From NCBI RefSeq assembly GCF_021018805.1, contig NC_086257.1, forward strand, positions 21,799,193-21,863,192: 64,000 nucleotides of DNA, written 5' to 3'. The position numbers were made by a program, and so were the translations under genes. Positions 34,715 to 46,500 of the stretch are shown piece by piece. Under the pieces are notes generated by a model, which was not told the DNA's origin, did no database searches, and saw only the letters and a list, made by a program, of their open reading frames with translations. This DNA comes from Prinia subflava. Its lineage: Eukaryota > Chordata > Aves > Passeriformes > Cisticolidae. How positions within the stretch are numbered: position 1 is the first letter of the stretch; every line of letters begins with the position of its first letter.

Positions 34715-34850
34715 GTAGCTCACTGGGAGGTCATGTGGAGGACGAGGAAGGCCAAAATTTCTGGGTTCAATCATTCTGCTGCTGTGGTCTTAGGCAAATC
34801 TGATTCTCATCTGCAAAGCAAGATGAGTTTGACCCTCTTTGTGAGTGTTG
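34715..34850 (+). repeat. MIR-like ancient SINE, forward orientation
   Basis: CTGGGTTCAATCATTCTGCTGC, TGTGGTCTTAGGCAAATCTG and CATCTGCAAAGCAAGATGAG match, in order, three blocks of the MIR consensus. These are the tRNA-like box B region ('ctgggttcgaatc'), the CORE ('gtgtgaccttgggcaagt') and 'catctgtaaaatggggat'. The copy is diverged and partial. Confidence 0.65.
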
Positions 34851-34911
34851 GGAACTCTCCTGGGTGGAGCTGCTGGTGAGCAGAGTGGCTGTCAAGGGTG
34901 GGCTGAGAAAC

Positions 34912-34928
34912 GTTTATCACTGATAAAC
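34912..34928. promoter_or_regulatory. 17-bp palindrome with inverted GATA-type sites
   Basis: GTTTATCA-C-TGATAAAC has perfect 8-base inverted arms around one central C. Each arm contains TTATC/GATAA, the GATA-factor core, arranged as a palindromic pair. The site follows closely on the MIR-like element but is outside it. Confidence 0.35.
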
Positions 34929-35279
34929 AACCCTTTGGCTAGACCCACTTAATAAAAAGAGATTTCTGACATATATTCCCTACCCTGGGCTCACACCATG
35001 GAGTTTCCCCCCTTTCCCAAAGGCAAGACACAGGGGGTTATGAACCTCCTTCTGCTGAGCAAGTGTGTTTGTCTGCAGAGATCAGGGCTGGCCTTTGCTG
35101 GGGTGTCCGTGCCCTCACCTGGCAGCCCTGGTCAGCCCCTGGCCAGAGGCACATCCTGAGTGCCAGCCCGTGATTGATGCACTTGGCCGAGAACTTCCCT
35201 CCTGCCCGCTCAGGAAACAGGAGGGCTGGGGAGATAGCGCTCGCCTTTCTTTCACAGTCCCTGCTTCCGAACCCTAATC

Positions 35280-35710
35280 ACCTTCTGCTGTGGGAAAAGA
35301 GATGAGATGCTGCCTAAAAAACAGATCATTGTCCGCCTCCTAGATTAATGCAGAGAAAGCAGTATTGTCTGCTGAATGGATAAACCTTCCTCCTGTCACT
35401 CAAAACCTAAATTCAACGCTACTTCATTTCTAAGAGGCTTATCTTCCTTGAATAGACCCTTGCAGCTCAAGTAAGAGGCGATGTAATGAAGCGTGTTTTT
35501 TTCTTAAGTGAGAAACCTGCTGCAAAGAAGGGGTGAAGCCTGTGCAGCTGTTCTAAAGGGCCTTTGCAGACTCTCGAAATACTTGTCATTTATCTGGTCT
35601 TGCCTGACAGCAAATGAGAGAAGATCAAGTTCAAAATCTGCCGGCGCGGCTTTCAGGGCTTCTTCATCTGTTAATTAAATAATGGTCATTAGCGCACAAT
35701 GCCCCCCAAT
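35280..35710. promoter_or_regulatory. Candidate conserved non-coding block
   Basis: A repeat-free block with GATTAATGCAGAGAAAGCAG, CAGTATTGTCTGCTGAATGG (SOX-like ATTGTC), GAGGCTTATCTTCC (GATA-like), GGCGATGTAATGAAGCGTG, and CTGTTAATTAAATAATGGTC followed by CATTAGCGCACAATG. CpGs are retained at isolated positions (AACGCTACTTC, TGCCGGCGCGGC). The style resembles developmental enhancers; the claim is unproven. Confidence 0.3.
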
Positions 35711-36094
35711 AAGGGTGGATATGATGCTGAGATGAAAATATGGCTTTGGGGGTTATGAATAAGCAGATGGTCCCCAGGAATTTTGCTGCTTTGACCCCCC
35801 CCCAGTGATGCCTTGGTATGTGGCTGGAGGAGCTGGCAGTGAAACAGGTGGCATCAGGCGGAAAAATAAATTCGTGGAAGCGTGCTGAAATCATTGTAGA
35901 ATCCACTCCTTTTATGTGGGGCAGCGATTAATTCAGTGATTTCCCACAAACCAGCCTGTTTTTGGAAAATCACCCACACCACCATTGCCACAAATAATGT
36001 CCTGTTTGCTTTCCTGGAGCCTGCTGTACTTAAAGACTTGCACTTTTAATGTATTTTGGGAAATGTACTCTCTAAATTAAGATTAGTTTCTCAA

Positions 36095-36170
36095 TATCAG
36101 AGGGCCAAATCCTGAGGTGTTTACTCAACTTCTGCTCGGTCAAAAGTTACTCTGGTATCAAAGAGCAGCT
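36095..36170. repeat. Ancient sauropsid-type interspersed repeat fragment
   Basis: AGGGCCAAATCCTGAGGTGT and TTACTCAACTTCTGCTCGG match the start of a common old repeat reading 'gggccaaatcctgaggtccttactcaggcaaaactc'. This is complementary in type to the 6005-6075 fragment. Short and diverged. Confidence 0.5.
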
Positions 36171-37939
36171 CTGAGGTTGCTGAGATGGGCTGCAAGATCT
36201 GTCTCTGAATAACTACAAGTGATACAGAAATTTATTGTAGATGTGAGACGTTAGTTCTTCTTTTTATGGTCAACATATGTTTAATTTTCACATGTTTGAA
36301 TTCAGATTTTACCTAAAAGCACGGGTCTTGTGAACACCTCTTTCTTTCACCACCACCAGCATGACTTTTCCAGTCTCACCATCACCCTGAGGACTGTGGG
36401 CATCCAGTTTGTGCCTCTGCAGTTATAGGACACGTGTCCTGGAAAGTCCTTTCTTGGCTTTTCAGACACTGAGGTGGATGTAGCTGTGACAGTGCAGGAA
36501 TTATGTGACACCCAGGGTTATATCTGATTTTTCTTGTGAGTTGCTGGTTTTCTTCCTGGGGTTACTGGATGGGACAAGAGAGGAGATCCAGCACACAGGG
36601 AGGGCAGTGCAGGATTTGCTTGTGCCAGAGCTAAATGTGCCTGAATGTCCAGTCTGGCCTGGACAGGAAAATAAAAAAGCTTTAAGAAAGTGCTTGAGTA
36701 GATTTGCCATTGGCAGGGTGGTGGTCAGCTTGTGGGGATTTGGCAGGCCCCTGAGCTAGGCAGAAGAGTAAAGCAGTTGGATGGAGATTTAAAGTGGTTT
36801 TTGAAGTAGTGTGGAGGAAAACTCAAAGCTTGGAGTGCAGAATCCTGTTATGGGATGGAACATTTTTAATGCTGAAATGGGTGTTCAAATCCCACAGGGC
36901 AGTCGGTGTCCTCTGGAATGGTCCTTGGATGTCATGGCATGGTCTGGACCAGCGTGGAGACCAAAGAAGTCAAGGAAAAGTGGGGAGTGGCTGGAAAAAC
37001 CATGAAATGTACAACAAATATCCTCATGCAACAAATCTGTGTTAAAGCAAACATTATGCTTGTGACAGAAAACAATAAAAGTAAGGAAATTTGCAGTTAA
37101 GGGTAAAACATACCATATGTCCACAAATGCCTAGGCACACCAGGGCACCTCTGTAACTGCTTTCTTGATGTCAAGGTGTTGAAGGCCAGATGGCAGGTTC
37201 CACCCCAAATTACAGATTGGCAGACTGCTGCTCTGTATTTTTGTCCTTGGTTGCCTTTTTCTTCTTGTCTGACCTATTCCCACCACGTGCAGAGGTGAAT
37301 GTTTCTGAAATGGGCCCGACCTGCAGTTCTGCTTGGCAAATGTTCTTTTTCAGGTGCTTTGGAGTGGGAAAACCTTGCTGATAGTGCCCTGAGTAGAACA
37401 GTCAACACTGTTGCTAAATGTGCTGTAACACTAAAATATGGTACCTGGTCTGGTGGAGGAAATGTTGACATCACAAATCACAGATTATTCCTCCAGCCCT
37501 ACATCTGGAGATGCTCTTGACAAATGTAATGCTAGATTTCTTGGATTAATAAGCATCAATAGCCAAATTCCCTGGACAATGGAAAATTAACAAACGCTTT
37601 CATCTCTATTTTCATTACAGGGATTATTTATGGGGATGGTGTGGTAGTAGGTGCTATTTAACTGTTTAGGGAGCTGGCTGGAGGCTTCGTGTGTGCAGAT
37701 TCTGACCTTTTGCAGATTTTTTTCTGCCTTAGCTGATGTCTTCGTCAGTAAGGAGACACCTGCATCCGTGCAACCCCGGCGAGCAGAGCAACACAGCACT
37801 TCAGTATTTCCCCTCCTTCACCAGCTGGATAGGACCCCTGATACAAAACCTGAGAAATGTGCCAAAAGCCTTCAAAGTTCAGGCCAGAGGTGTTTGTGCA
37901 AGATAAAAATGGGACAATATAGCATCCCTGGACAACTCA
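36171..37939. other. Non-coding sequence, no gene seen
   Basis: Mixed unique sequence. Open frames reach 108 codons with no family signature. No repeat was recognised. Confidence 0.55.
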
Positions 37940-38060
37940 TCCGTTTACACATGACACTCGTTGCGGGCTCTGATTAGCTTGTTAGTGAGGAGGCAGGAAG
38001 AAGTGCAATCAAGTTTTTATGATTCATCATTTCTGTTCCCTGTTCAGGAGACAATGTCAG
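37940..38060. promoter_or_regulatory. Candidate conserved non-coding block
   Basis: Short block containing CATCCGTTTACACATGACAC (forkhead-like GTTTACA), CTGATTAGCTTGTTAGTG (homeodomain TTAGC) and AAGTTTTTATGATTCATCAT (HOX/CDX-like TTTATGA). Repeat-free. Low confidence because it rests on motif style. Confidence 0.25.
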
Positions 38061-38200
38061 TGCTCTTTGCCAATCATAGAAGGTGGCTTTCGAGTGCCTT
38101 AGGGAGATGCTTTTTTTAAAGATGCTCTCTGTGTTTCTGAAGGCTGAGCCACATTTCGAAATAATAGGGAAGTCCTGGAGTTTGTTTTGTGTTGTGCTTC

Positions 38201-38219
38201 TTTTTTTTTTTTTTTTTTT
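38201..38219. repeat. Poly-T run (19)
   Basis: Uninterrupted run of T after GTGCTTC. No retroposon body is recognisable alongside it. Confidence 0.95.
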
Positions 38220-38859
38220 CTAATTGTATCTACTAACAATGCTTTTATGTTTGCTGCACGTAAGCTAAAAGAAAACATGCTGCCGGTTTCGTCTGTAATC
38301 CTGTTTTCACTCAGAAGTATTTGTGCAGAAATAAATTAGAAATGGTACCTGGAATATTTTCCACAATACAAAAGGCAAATGTAAGTTTTATTAAGTTGAA
38401 AAGGATACATTCTCTTCTCCTGACCTTGATTTTTTTAGCCATATTCTCTATACCCTTGCTTTAGAAGTATTATTCTTCATCCCATCCAATTACCATTTCT
38501 ATCAGCTCTTCTGAAAGATTATGCTTTTTGGGTGTTCTTCTGTAGATGTCTTTCCAGTGGCTTCACTTGATGAATGTGACAAGTTTTGTGTTTTCTCCCT
38601 CCCCTCATTGAATTGAAAAGTTTTTTGATAAATACAGGCCAATAAGTGCCCAAAGGCAGTGTTTCAATGGCTGCTAAATCTTTCAAGGTTAGGACTTAAC
38701 CTCCGTTCTCCCTAATTCAACTGCAACCTTCAGTCTGGAGCCAATCAAGAATATCAGATGATACTTAAACAATGAAGGATTTCTGATATTCAGGTACAGC
38801 CTCTGTTCAATAGGATTGCAAATTCTTTGTGTGAAGAAAGTCGGTTTTGCTCTAAAGTA

Positions 38860-39260
38860 CTGTCACAAAAAGTGAAATTACCATTTGCTTGGAATGATGC
38901 CATTCATCATTGTCAGAATACTAAGCATTGTAAGTAGCTAGGCCTCTCCAAATTAATGCCTTGTTTTGCATCGGCTAAATTTCCCAAATCCTCGAGGATG
39001 GGTCATACAAAACTCATCTCACCGTTTTAATTTATCAATCCAATATGAGTGCGGTGAAAGGGAGCTTCATTCGGTCTTAGCTCTTTTATTTACAGTCTAA
39101 TTCTAAAAGAAAAGGAAATAAGATATGAAAATAAGTTGGAAAATAAGATAAATCTCTCAGTGAAATCACAAGATCTACTCAGTCCTGTAGCAAACCCTCT
39201 ATAATTCATTTGTAGGTCAGCTCAAGGGATTAGCCATGACGTATTTGGAAATTCATTTAT
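38860..39260. promoter_or_regulatory. Strong-looking candidate conserved non-coding block
   Basis: AT-rich but complex sequence with CCAAATTAATGCCTTGTTTT, TTTTGCATCGGCTAAATTTC (octamer-like TTTGCAT), TTTAATTTATCAATCCAATA (homeodomain plus PBX-like ATCAATC) and GAGTGCGGTGAAAGGGAGC. Isolated CpGs are retained, and there are no repeats and no open frames of note. Among the interior blocks this most resembles deeply conserved vertebrate enhancers to my eye, but no alignment was possible. Confidence 0.33.
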
Positions 39261-40957
39261 TTTTATTTTATTTTGCTGTTTCTTATGCATAAGGGTAATG
39301 CTGTCCCCAAGGCTTTTCAGGTAGCCCTCAAATCTTGACAACATTTGCTGTCTCTAAGGCCTAAGCCAAAATTAATTTTCAAATAAACAGCATAAAAATG
39401 TATGGAGTTGTATAAATTTGAATACAAAATGCATTTGTTTTGCTTGCTCCCATCCACACATACATACTGTTGGCTCAGCCAAAAATCATAACATGACATG
39501 GAAATTAACGGCCATGTGTACATCATGAAAGTCAAAAAAGTTTCTTAGTTTATTAGAAACACCGTAGTGTGTGTTGGTTTTTTTTTCCCACTCACTTTCT
39601 CCCTGCCCTGCTCTGCTGGGGAAGCACTGCATGTTAATTGTGCTCCTCTCTCCGGGTGCCTCTGAGCCCGTGGCTCTGCCCCTGGAGCACTGGCACTGGA
39701 ACACTAAATCCTTCATCCCACTCAGGATTTAGGGGTGTGACACCTCCAGAAGCATCAAGATGTTTTCAGCAAAAATGAAATTAAAAAGGACTTGGTATCT
39801 CTTGCAATTTGTTTTATCAGGGAAGCAGTGGAAGTGAGGAAGGTGCTTGGACAGCCTGCAGCAGCAGCACTGGCATGGAAGTGCTTGTGGTCCTGCAGTG
39901 AGCAGAGAATTGGACTGGAGGGCTGGAAACAAGGATTTTGAAGAAAAATCCCCAATTTTGGGCCAAACCAAAACAAAAAACCCAACCAGAAGCCCATGCT
40001 GAGGGACTGTAGAGAAACCATGCAAACATTTTGCTGGTGTTTGAATATGATAAGGAGTTGAGTCTTCTATCAGGCTCCAGTGCTTCCCAAGGTGTGCCAG
40101 GAGTTTCTCCTGCCCAGGAGCCTGTGGCACCTGCGGGATCAGCCCTGCAGCAGCTAAAAATAACTCCGTGCTCTTAAATTAAAACAATGCCTCTTTTCGG
40201 TCTCATTCCACAAGGGGGCTGCAGGCACGCTGGAAATTTAGCAGTTGGCAGGCTGGGGAAAAAAGATGCCCAATCCCATGTGGAGATGCCCAAGCACGGG
40301 CAAAATCCAGAGGGAGATGGTTCCTGCCTCAGGGCAGAGCTTTTTCTGAAGGTGTGACCAGTGGCTCCCTGACAAGGTCACCTGGGGATGGTGGAAAGCA
40401 GGAGCCAAAGCCTGCAGGGGTGAGTTGGGATGCAGAATCACTGCACTCCTGCTGCTCCCAGCCCAAGGTTCTCCAAATTAATTGGGTTAACTGAAATATC
40501 CTTTCAGTTGTGCTTAATTAAGAGGAGTAAGGCCGTGTGAGATCTCACTGGTGCATTGCCTGAAACTTCGTATCTGGAGCAGCATCAGCTGACCAATAAA
40601 TAGTTGGTTAATTATTAATTTGCTAAAGATTATGTTCGGAAGGGTAGATCACCTTGAAATGTTGCTTTCTATTATCTTTCCCAGCCAGGCAATGAAAGAT
40701 TTCAATTTAATGTGACATGACAAACTACAAACAAGTGTGTTTTAGGCTTTGGCAGGTGGGGATGCTGGGGTCTGAAGGGGTGCTGCTGGGCCTTGGTTTT
40801 CACACCATGCCTACTCAGGATCAGGTGTCAGCTCCTGCCTGGCATGTTTGGGTTGTGTACAGATACTCAGTTTAGCAAATAATTTATATCCTGGGTCATC
40901 ATGGAGTAACTTTGGTACTGAGTGGTCATGCACATTTCAGTATTTTGAAGCTTTTCA
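39261..40957. other. Non-coding sequence, no gene seen
   Basis: Mixed unique sequence; open frames reach 133 codons (39729-40130, minus) with no recognisable domain. The only notable site is an HNF1-like element at 40606. Confidence 0.55.
40606..40619 (+). promoter_or_regulatory. Near-perfect HNF1-type site
   Basis: GGTTAATTATTAAT matches the palindromic HNF1 (POU-homeodomain) consensus GGTTAATNATTAAC at all specified positions except the last. A CCAAT pentamer lies 12 bases upstream (40592-40597 region). The site is clear at sequence level; occupancy is unknown. Confidence 0.4.
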
Positions 40958-41722
40958 GTGTTAGTAGCTCACCCTGCTGTGCACAGTGCAGAGCCTTCTG
41001 TCCCAAAAGACATCAAATTGTGCTCTATGGATTATTTCCCAGCTTTATTTAACCCTCCAGTGAAATGCTGTTGTGCTGGACTTTGGGGTAAGACACATGT
41101 GGATGAGTTCTCACCCTGTCCCTGCCTGCTCCAGGAGTGTTGCCCTTTCCCAGCCTGGAGCATGTCCTTGATGTGGATTGTGCAGCTCAGACCTTCCCAG
41201 CTGCTGTTTGCACACGTGAATTTTCCCTCCAGGCTGAGGGAAAAGCTGAGGCCAGTTGCAAAATGGGTGTTGTTCTTCCCATCCAGCATGGAAGAGCTGC
41301 CCAGTGGCCCTGGCTGGGGAGCAGCTCTGAGCCAAGTTTGGCCTTGGCTGGAGATGGAGCATCTCCTTCAGCTTTTGGTCTCCTTCCAGAATCTCCTGGG
41401 GTTTGCTCGCCCTCCATCACCTGGCAGATTTTGCCAACCAGGCTGCAAGAAATGCAGGTGGAGCACTGTTCACCAGAGCTCAGCCTGGGTTAACTGGGAC
41501 TGGGAGGGGGAGCATGGACAGCAGTTGTGTCCCCTGCAGGGATGTTCACTGGGACCTGCTCTTATCAGCCCGGATTTGCTTTTATGGTTGCAGGTCAGAA
41601 AGAAAGAAGAAGAGAGGGAGAAAACCAGCTTTATTTACAAGGAAAAGATAAGTTTAAAAACTGTGGCAGTCATCATCAATGCTGCCATACAGCATGTCTT
41701 AAGACTGGAAGATGGATTTTAA
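40958..41722 (+). other. 254-codon open frame, not supported as a gene
   Basis: This is the longest open frame in the window, starting at an ATG and running through a locally GC-richer stretch. The translated product has many Trp, Cys and Ser residues scattered without order, no signal peptide, no repeated motif and no domain that I recognise. A lysine/glutamate-rich patch (RKKEEEREK) lies near residue 220. The other two plus-strand frames (41137-41493, 41403-41651, 41527-41796) and the minus strand (41032-41420) are also open for long stretches. That points to stop-poor composition rather than coding constraint. A frame of this length is roughly at the edge of chance for 64 kb. Confidence 0.1.
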
Positions 41723-43149
41723 AAATTAATAATCTCTCCAAATATCAAAAAGGAGTTTGTTTTGTATGTGTTTCTAAAAGTGAAAAACACAGATAGGATC
41801 ATTGAACCACATGATGTAGCTTATCTTCTCAATTTAGTATATATTTTTTTGACAAAAAAATCATGGAGGTTTTGTTTTATTTTGTTTTACATATTTGGAA
41901 TCTCCTCAAGTCAAAATCCCAGAGGAACACAATGCCTTGCTCTTAATATACACCAAATACAAATTGCTTTTTAATTCATAACACTTCCTAATTGCTATTT
42001 TAGGCAATGTTTGTAGGACAGCAGAGCAGAGTACTGCGCTTCTGGTTGAAAGCATGTTCCTGACATGTGAACTGTGTGTCTTGCTGTCCTGAAACCCTGT
42101 CAAACCTGACACACCAATAATATGTTTAGCCCTGTAAATGTCTTTCTATTGTGCTCATCACCCTGTTATGGCAATTGCTTCTTAGGTGACTTTCATTCCT
42201 TGCCAAAGCGTAAAACACCCCATGATGCATGAAATGTGGGATTTGCATTTCCATTTGAAGCCTCAGATTCAAAAGTGTGTTGGTGACTGGTTCCTCGAGG
42301 GCCTGTGGACGTCAGAGCAGGGTTCTGCAAGGCTTGGCAGAGTGGTGTGGGGGGGTAGTGGCAATGTTGATCGTGTGGAAGAGTGGAGAAACAGTGGATT
42401 TTAGTTTATCTTTGGAGAAGGTGGCAATTGGTTTCCCTGGATGTGGATGGCTGAGTGCTTGCAGCAGCACCAGCTCTTTGCTTTAGCTAAGCAGGGCACA
42501 CGTTTAAATTAGTTCTTCCCTCCTGGCTCCCTCCCTTTTGCACTCCTGGAGAGCAAACCTCTTCTGCCTTGTCTCCCTGCTGATGCGCCACGTGGGGGAA
42601 GTGGCTTTGGCACTATTCCTGTGTCCCCATGCTGAGGCTGGTACCTCCCCTGTGCTCCTGTTCTCCCCAGGCTAAGGCAGGAGCACTCCTCTGCTGGCTT
42701 CAGCAAGGTGCATGATTTTTCTCTCCTTTTCTCCAGCTCCTCTACAATCCTTTTACCCTGTGGTATTTATACTTCGTATAAAGGAAACGGTTGTGTAGTG
42801 CTACACCTTTATCTTAAGTAACTGCACACGTTTCATGATATTGTTGGGAAACGAGAAAAGTTTCACAGCTTTGGCTAAACCCATTATTTGGACTCCTAGA
42901 CAAAGTTTTCTGTAAACTCTTCCTGTTTACAACAGGTGAGGATCTGGCTCCTTGTTTTTGCTTTCAGTTTGGCACTGCTATTAACTCCAAACTCCATTTG
43001 CTGTTTCTGCTAGGAAGAGCAGGGGGAGGAAGGAAACTCGGAGCAAAAACTCCAACTTCTACATTTATGAGAAAGACTTTAATAACTTTGGGTTGCCCAT
43101 GCTAATCCTTTAGCAGGAAGGGGGTTTGAGAACTGACCCAACCTCCTTT
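41723..43149. other. Non-coding sequence, no gene seen
   Basis: 41780-41990 is AT-rich. Open frames are short. The adjacent palindromes at 42766-42806 are the only structure noted. Confidence 0.55.
42766..42806. other. Two adjacent short palindromes
   Basis: TTTATAC-TTC-GTATAAA (42766-42782, 7-base arms) is followed after ten bases by GTGTAG-TG-CTACAC (42793-42806, 6-base arms). Both are perfect inverted repeats with tiny loops. The first happens to contain CTTCGTATA, but it is not a recombinase site by length or arrangement. Function unknown. Confidence 0.35.
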
Positions 43150-43500
43150 CCTTTCATTCGATCCCAAAACACCTGCAACTCTCAGCAGAGTAATCTATGA
43201 ATCACTGTGTCTGTCGTCTACTTATTGTCTTGTCTAGTGCACTCCACGGTGGAACTAATCAACAGCCCTGAATGAAGCATTGCTCCTGAGCTGAATTCCT
43301 TAAAGCTCCTGAAGTATTCAGCAAGGAGGAGAAATCTTTTAGTATGATTTGCTCCACATTCCAAATTCATTTATAGAAAGAGAATAGATGATTAACAACG
43401 GGTCGAGAGACACAGATTTAGCACTGCTTTGCCCTGACCTGCCCCGAGTTACTCCTTCCACTTCCCAGGCTGCTCTAATAAGATGGGTTCAAGGATTGGG
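43150..43500. promoter_or_regulatory. Candidate conserved non-coding block
   Basis: Contains AGTAATCTATGAATCACTG, CTACTTATTGTCTTGTCTAG (SOX-like ATTGTC), CCACGGTGGAACTAATCAAC, and GAATAGATGATTAACAACGG next to GTCGAGAG. Repeat-free with isolated CpGs. The enhancer call is inference from motif content. Confidence 0.25.
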
Positions 43501-46500
43501 ATGGCAAAAGCTGCTTGAATCCCCTGCGCCCAGCTGTCTTAATTTGGTTTATTTGCCTTAATGAAGAAATCTGGTTCCTTAATCACAGGTGAACGGAAAA
43601 GGTCACTTGCCACTCTGACAAATGGGTTTACCCTGAGCTGTTTGTGTGGGGCTCTCAGATAGTGTGTGCTCCCCCTTTTCTGCCCTGCCACGAAATGCCA
43701 GCGTCTCCGCGGCACCTCCTGTTGTGGCCATTACCTGTGGAGCCTGGGCTGCCTGCCAAGGAGCACCCTCGGTAGCAACAAAAGCATAATCATTTCCAGT
43801 TGGAAAAGGCCGAGCTGTAGTAATTTTCCTCTTTCAGAGCTGCAGCAGCCGGGCTCGGGTTAAGCAGTAGGACGCTTGGTCCTGGGACACAGCTCAATGA
43901 GGGAGTGAAATTTGTCTGCAGCAGCCATTTGGGGAGACCGTGAGGTCCCCAAATAAGTCCTTCATCCTCACCTTGTGGTGTCCAGCTTACCTTGGCAGTG
44001 GGGTGCATCTTGTAAACACCCCTCTTTTGGCCAGGTATGGGCAGGAAATGCTAACAAAATGGGTGTGAAAGAAGGGATTAACATTTCCTAAGCTGGTCTG
44101 CAGAGGAGTTCAGAAGAGTGAGAGGGGTAAAAAGGGCACCCTGCATCTCCCAGGACTGGGCAGCAGCACACTTTGAGGGTGTGTTGCAGGCCCTTTCCCA
44201 AGCAGTGCAAGCCTTGGGCTCGCTGACCCTTGCTGTTGACTTTGGTAATAAACTGTGGTAATAAAGCCATGCCTCCATCCCAATGGACCTCCTGGAAAAA
44301 GCCAGCTGAGCCATCTCACACAGCCCTGGTACAAAAGGGAAACCATTCCAGACAGCAGCTCAGGAGCTGTGCAGGAAAATCATTGTTTCTTTCAGGTAGA
44401 GCTGAAAACCTCTGGATGTGTTTAGAAGACAGAGAGCACTTGGAGCATGTTCATGGTGATGTATGGTTGTCACCACGTGTGAGCTTTGCAGACGTGTGGG
44501 CTGTGGAAAATAAAACTTTTGAGGAATGGCCCGGGAACTTTGCAGAAATGTTGCCCTTGTGGAGCGGTGTTCAGTGTCAGCTGAAGATGCAGCTCTCCTC
44601 CAGGTTCTGGGTGCTCACAGACAGCCTCACTGGCAGCCTGCTCGGGTCACATCAAAAATGAGATGGGTCAAACCCCAGATGTGCTGACTGAGTGTTGAGA
44701 TGCACTGATGTTCATTTTGCTCGAAAAAGTGATGTCTCTTTTACTTCACACTTCTGTTTTGAACCAAAAAGAGAGGTGGGAGTTGGTCCAAAACAGAGCT
44801 TTCCAATTTTACTTGGCATTTCAGTCCTGCTATTTTTGAGTAATTGTCAGAAAGATAAAGCTCTGTCTTGCAGGAACGTCCTTGGACGTGGAAAAATAAA
44901 GCAGACAGGTGACTGGCAGGAAGTGAGAGCCGCTGCTCCCACACAGATGCAGACGACTAAATAAGTTTTGAGATCATCGTTCCTGTTCATGTCTTTTCCT
45001 TTGATTCTTCAGATTATTTTTATGTCAGAGGCAAATAAGAAACAAAGACAAATACACAAAATGAAGAGCTGGAGCTTATTGGAGCAGGAAAATAAGCCAT
45101 ACACGCCACTTCCCGGTTTGCCATGAAAGGCAAAATCATTCACAGAGTTGAATCATGGCAGCTCGAGCTGCCTGAAATTACTTTCTGGAGTTAAATTGCT
45201 GCTGGCATGCACGGACTAAACAAAGATGTTAGTTCAGTTTGTTTAAAAGAGCAAGTTTCCTTTAGCTTTGATTTCACATGTACTTTTGTAGCACCAATGG
45301 ATGGCCTGATTTTCTGACAGATGACATTTAAGAGAATTTGTGTGTTTCCCTTGGGGACCTGTGTAATTTTAAAGAAAAAAACCCATCGGAGATGATGGAA
45401 AAGTGCACTCACTCCTATCTCCAAGAGACAAAACCACAGGAAGAGGTATGTGTTGTATCTCTTCAACAACCAAAACTAATGCCAGTGAAAGTGCCTGATT
45501 CTTCTTGCTGATACAAACATGGATTTTGGAAAGGAATCTGCTCCTTCTGCCTTCTGAGAAAAGGCATTAATTCATCCAAGTTTTCTGTGAGAATCTCTTG
45601 TGCATGGTCTTTCAGAGTCAGCCAGGTACCTGTAGCTTTTAGAGATATTAAAGGTACTGTTGCTTCTCTAGAATGTGTTTTTTGGCAGGTCCTGTTCCTT
45701 CCCAGGGGCTGGGGACAGGGGATAGGTGGTTTATTACAACAAAAATATGACTGCTGAAATTAGGCTATTTTGAGTGAGCTAGGTGGGAGAAAGCCTTTTG
45801 GAGCCCAAATTTAATAGCAATTAGGTGCTTCTCCAGTGTGGCATTTCCTGCCTTTCTGGCTCCCCCTGGTCATGTTATTCCTTGGAGCTTCATACCTTTC
45901 TCTGGCTGCCAGGGAGCAGAACTTGTTCCCTGCAACCCAAACAGAAATTTCTCACTTTGTTCTACCAAATTTAACCTGCATGTTAACACGGGCAGAACAT
46001 CTGACAAGACCGTCTGCTGAGATGTGTCCCAGTGCCAAAGCTTTCCATTCCCTCCAGTTCACAGGCTGTCGAGGTGGGATTTGTCTGCTGTGGGTGTCTA
46101 TGAGCGTGCCCACCTCTGAGCAGAGGGTTCAGCTTTCCTTTGTGCTTGACAGGATGGCATTTCACCTCAATTTCACCTCAAACTGGGCATCTAAACTCAG
46201 TCCTCTAAGAGTCTCTCCCAGGGAGTTTCTGCAGCCCGTGTGAAGCTGGGGTGGATGCTGTAAAAGTCCAGACTCCCTGGTGGTGGTGGATCCTGGCGTA
46301 GGATGTGTGCAGACAGCAGAGGGTGCTGGAGTTTTTTCCCTTTCAGTGCACCTCCAAGGTTGCAGGATCATTATAAACTAAAATCAATTGGCTCTTACTC
46401 TGATTGCTGAACACACAGAAGCCAGGCAGGTACAGCAAGAGAGGAGGAACCAAACCTGAATTTAATGGACACTGTCACCTTCAAATCACACCTCTGCCAG

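Noticed and set aside
42770..42782. CTTCGTATA resembling part of a recombinase target arm
   Set aside because: Only nine bases match and the arrangement is wrong; a chance feature of the palindrome.
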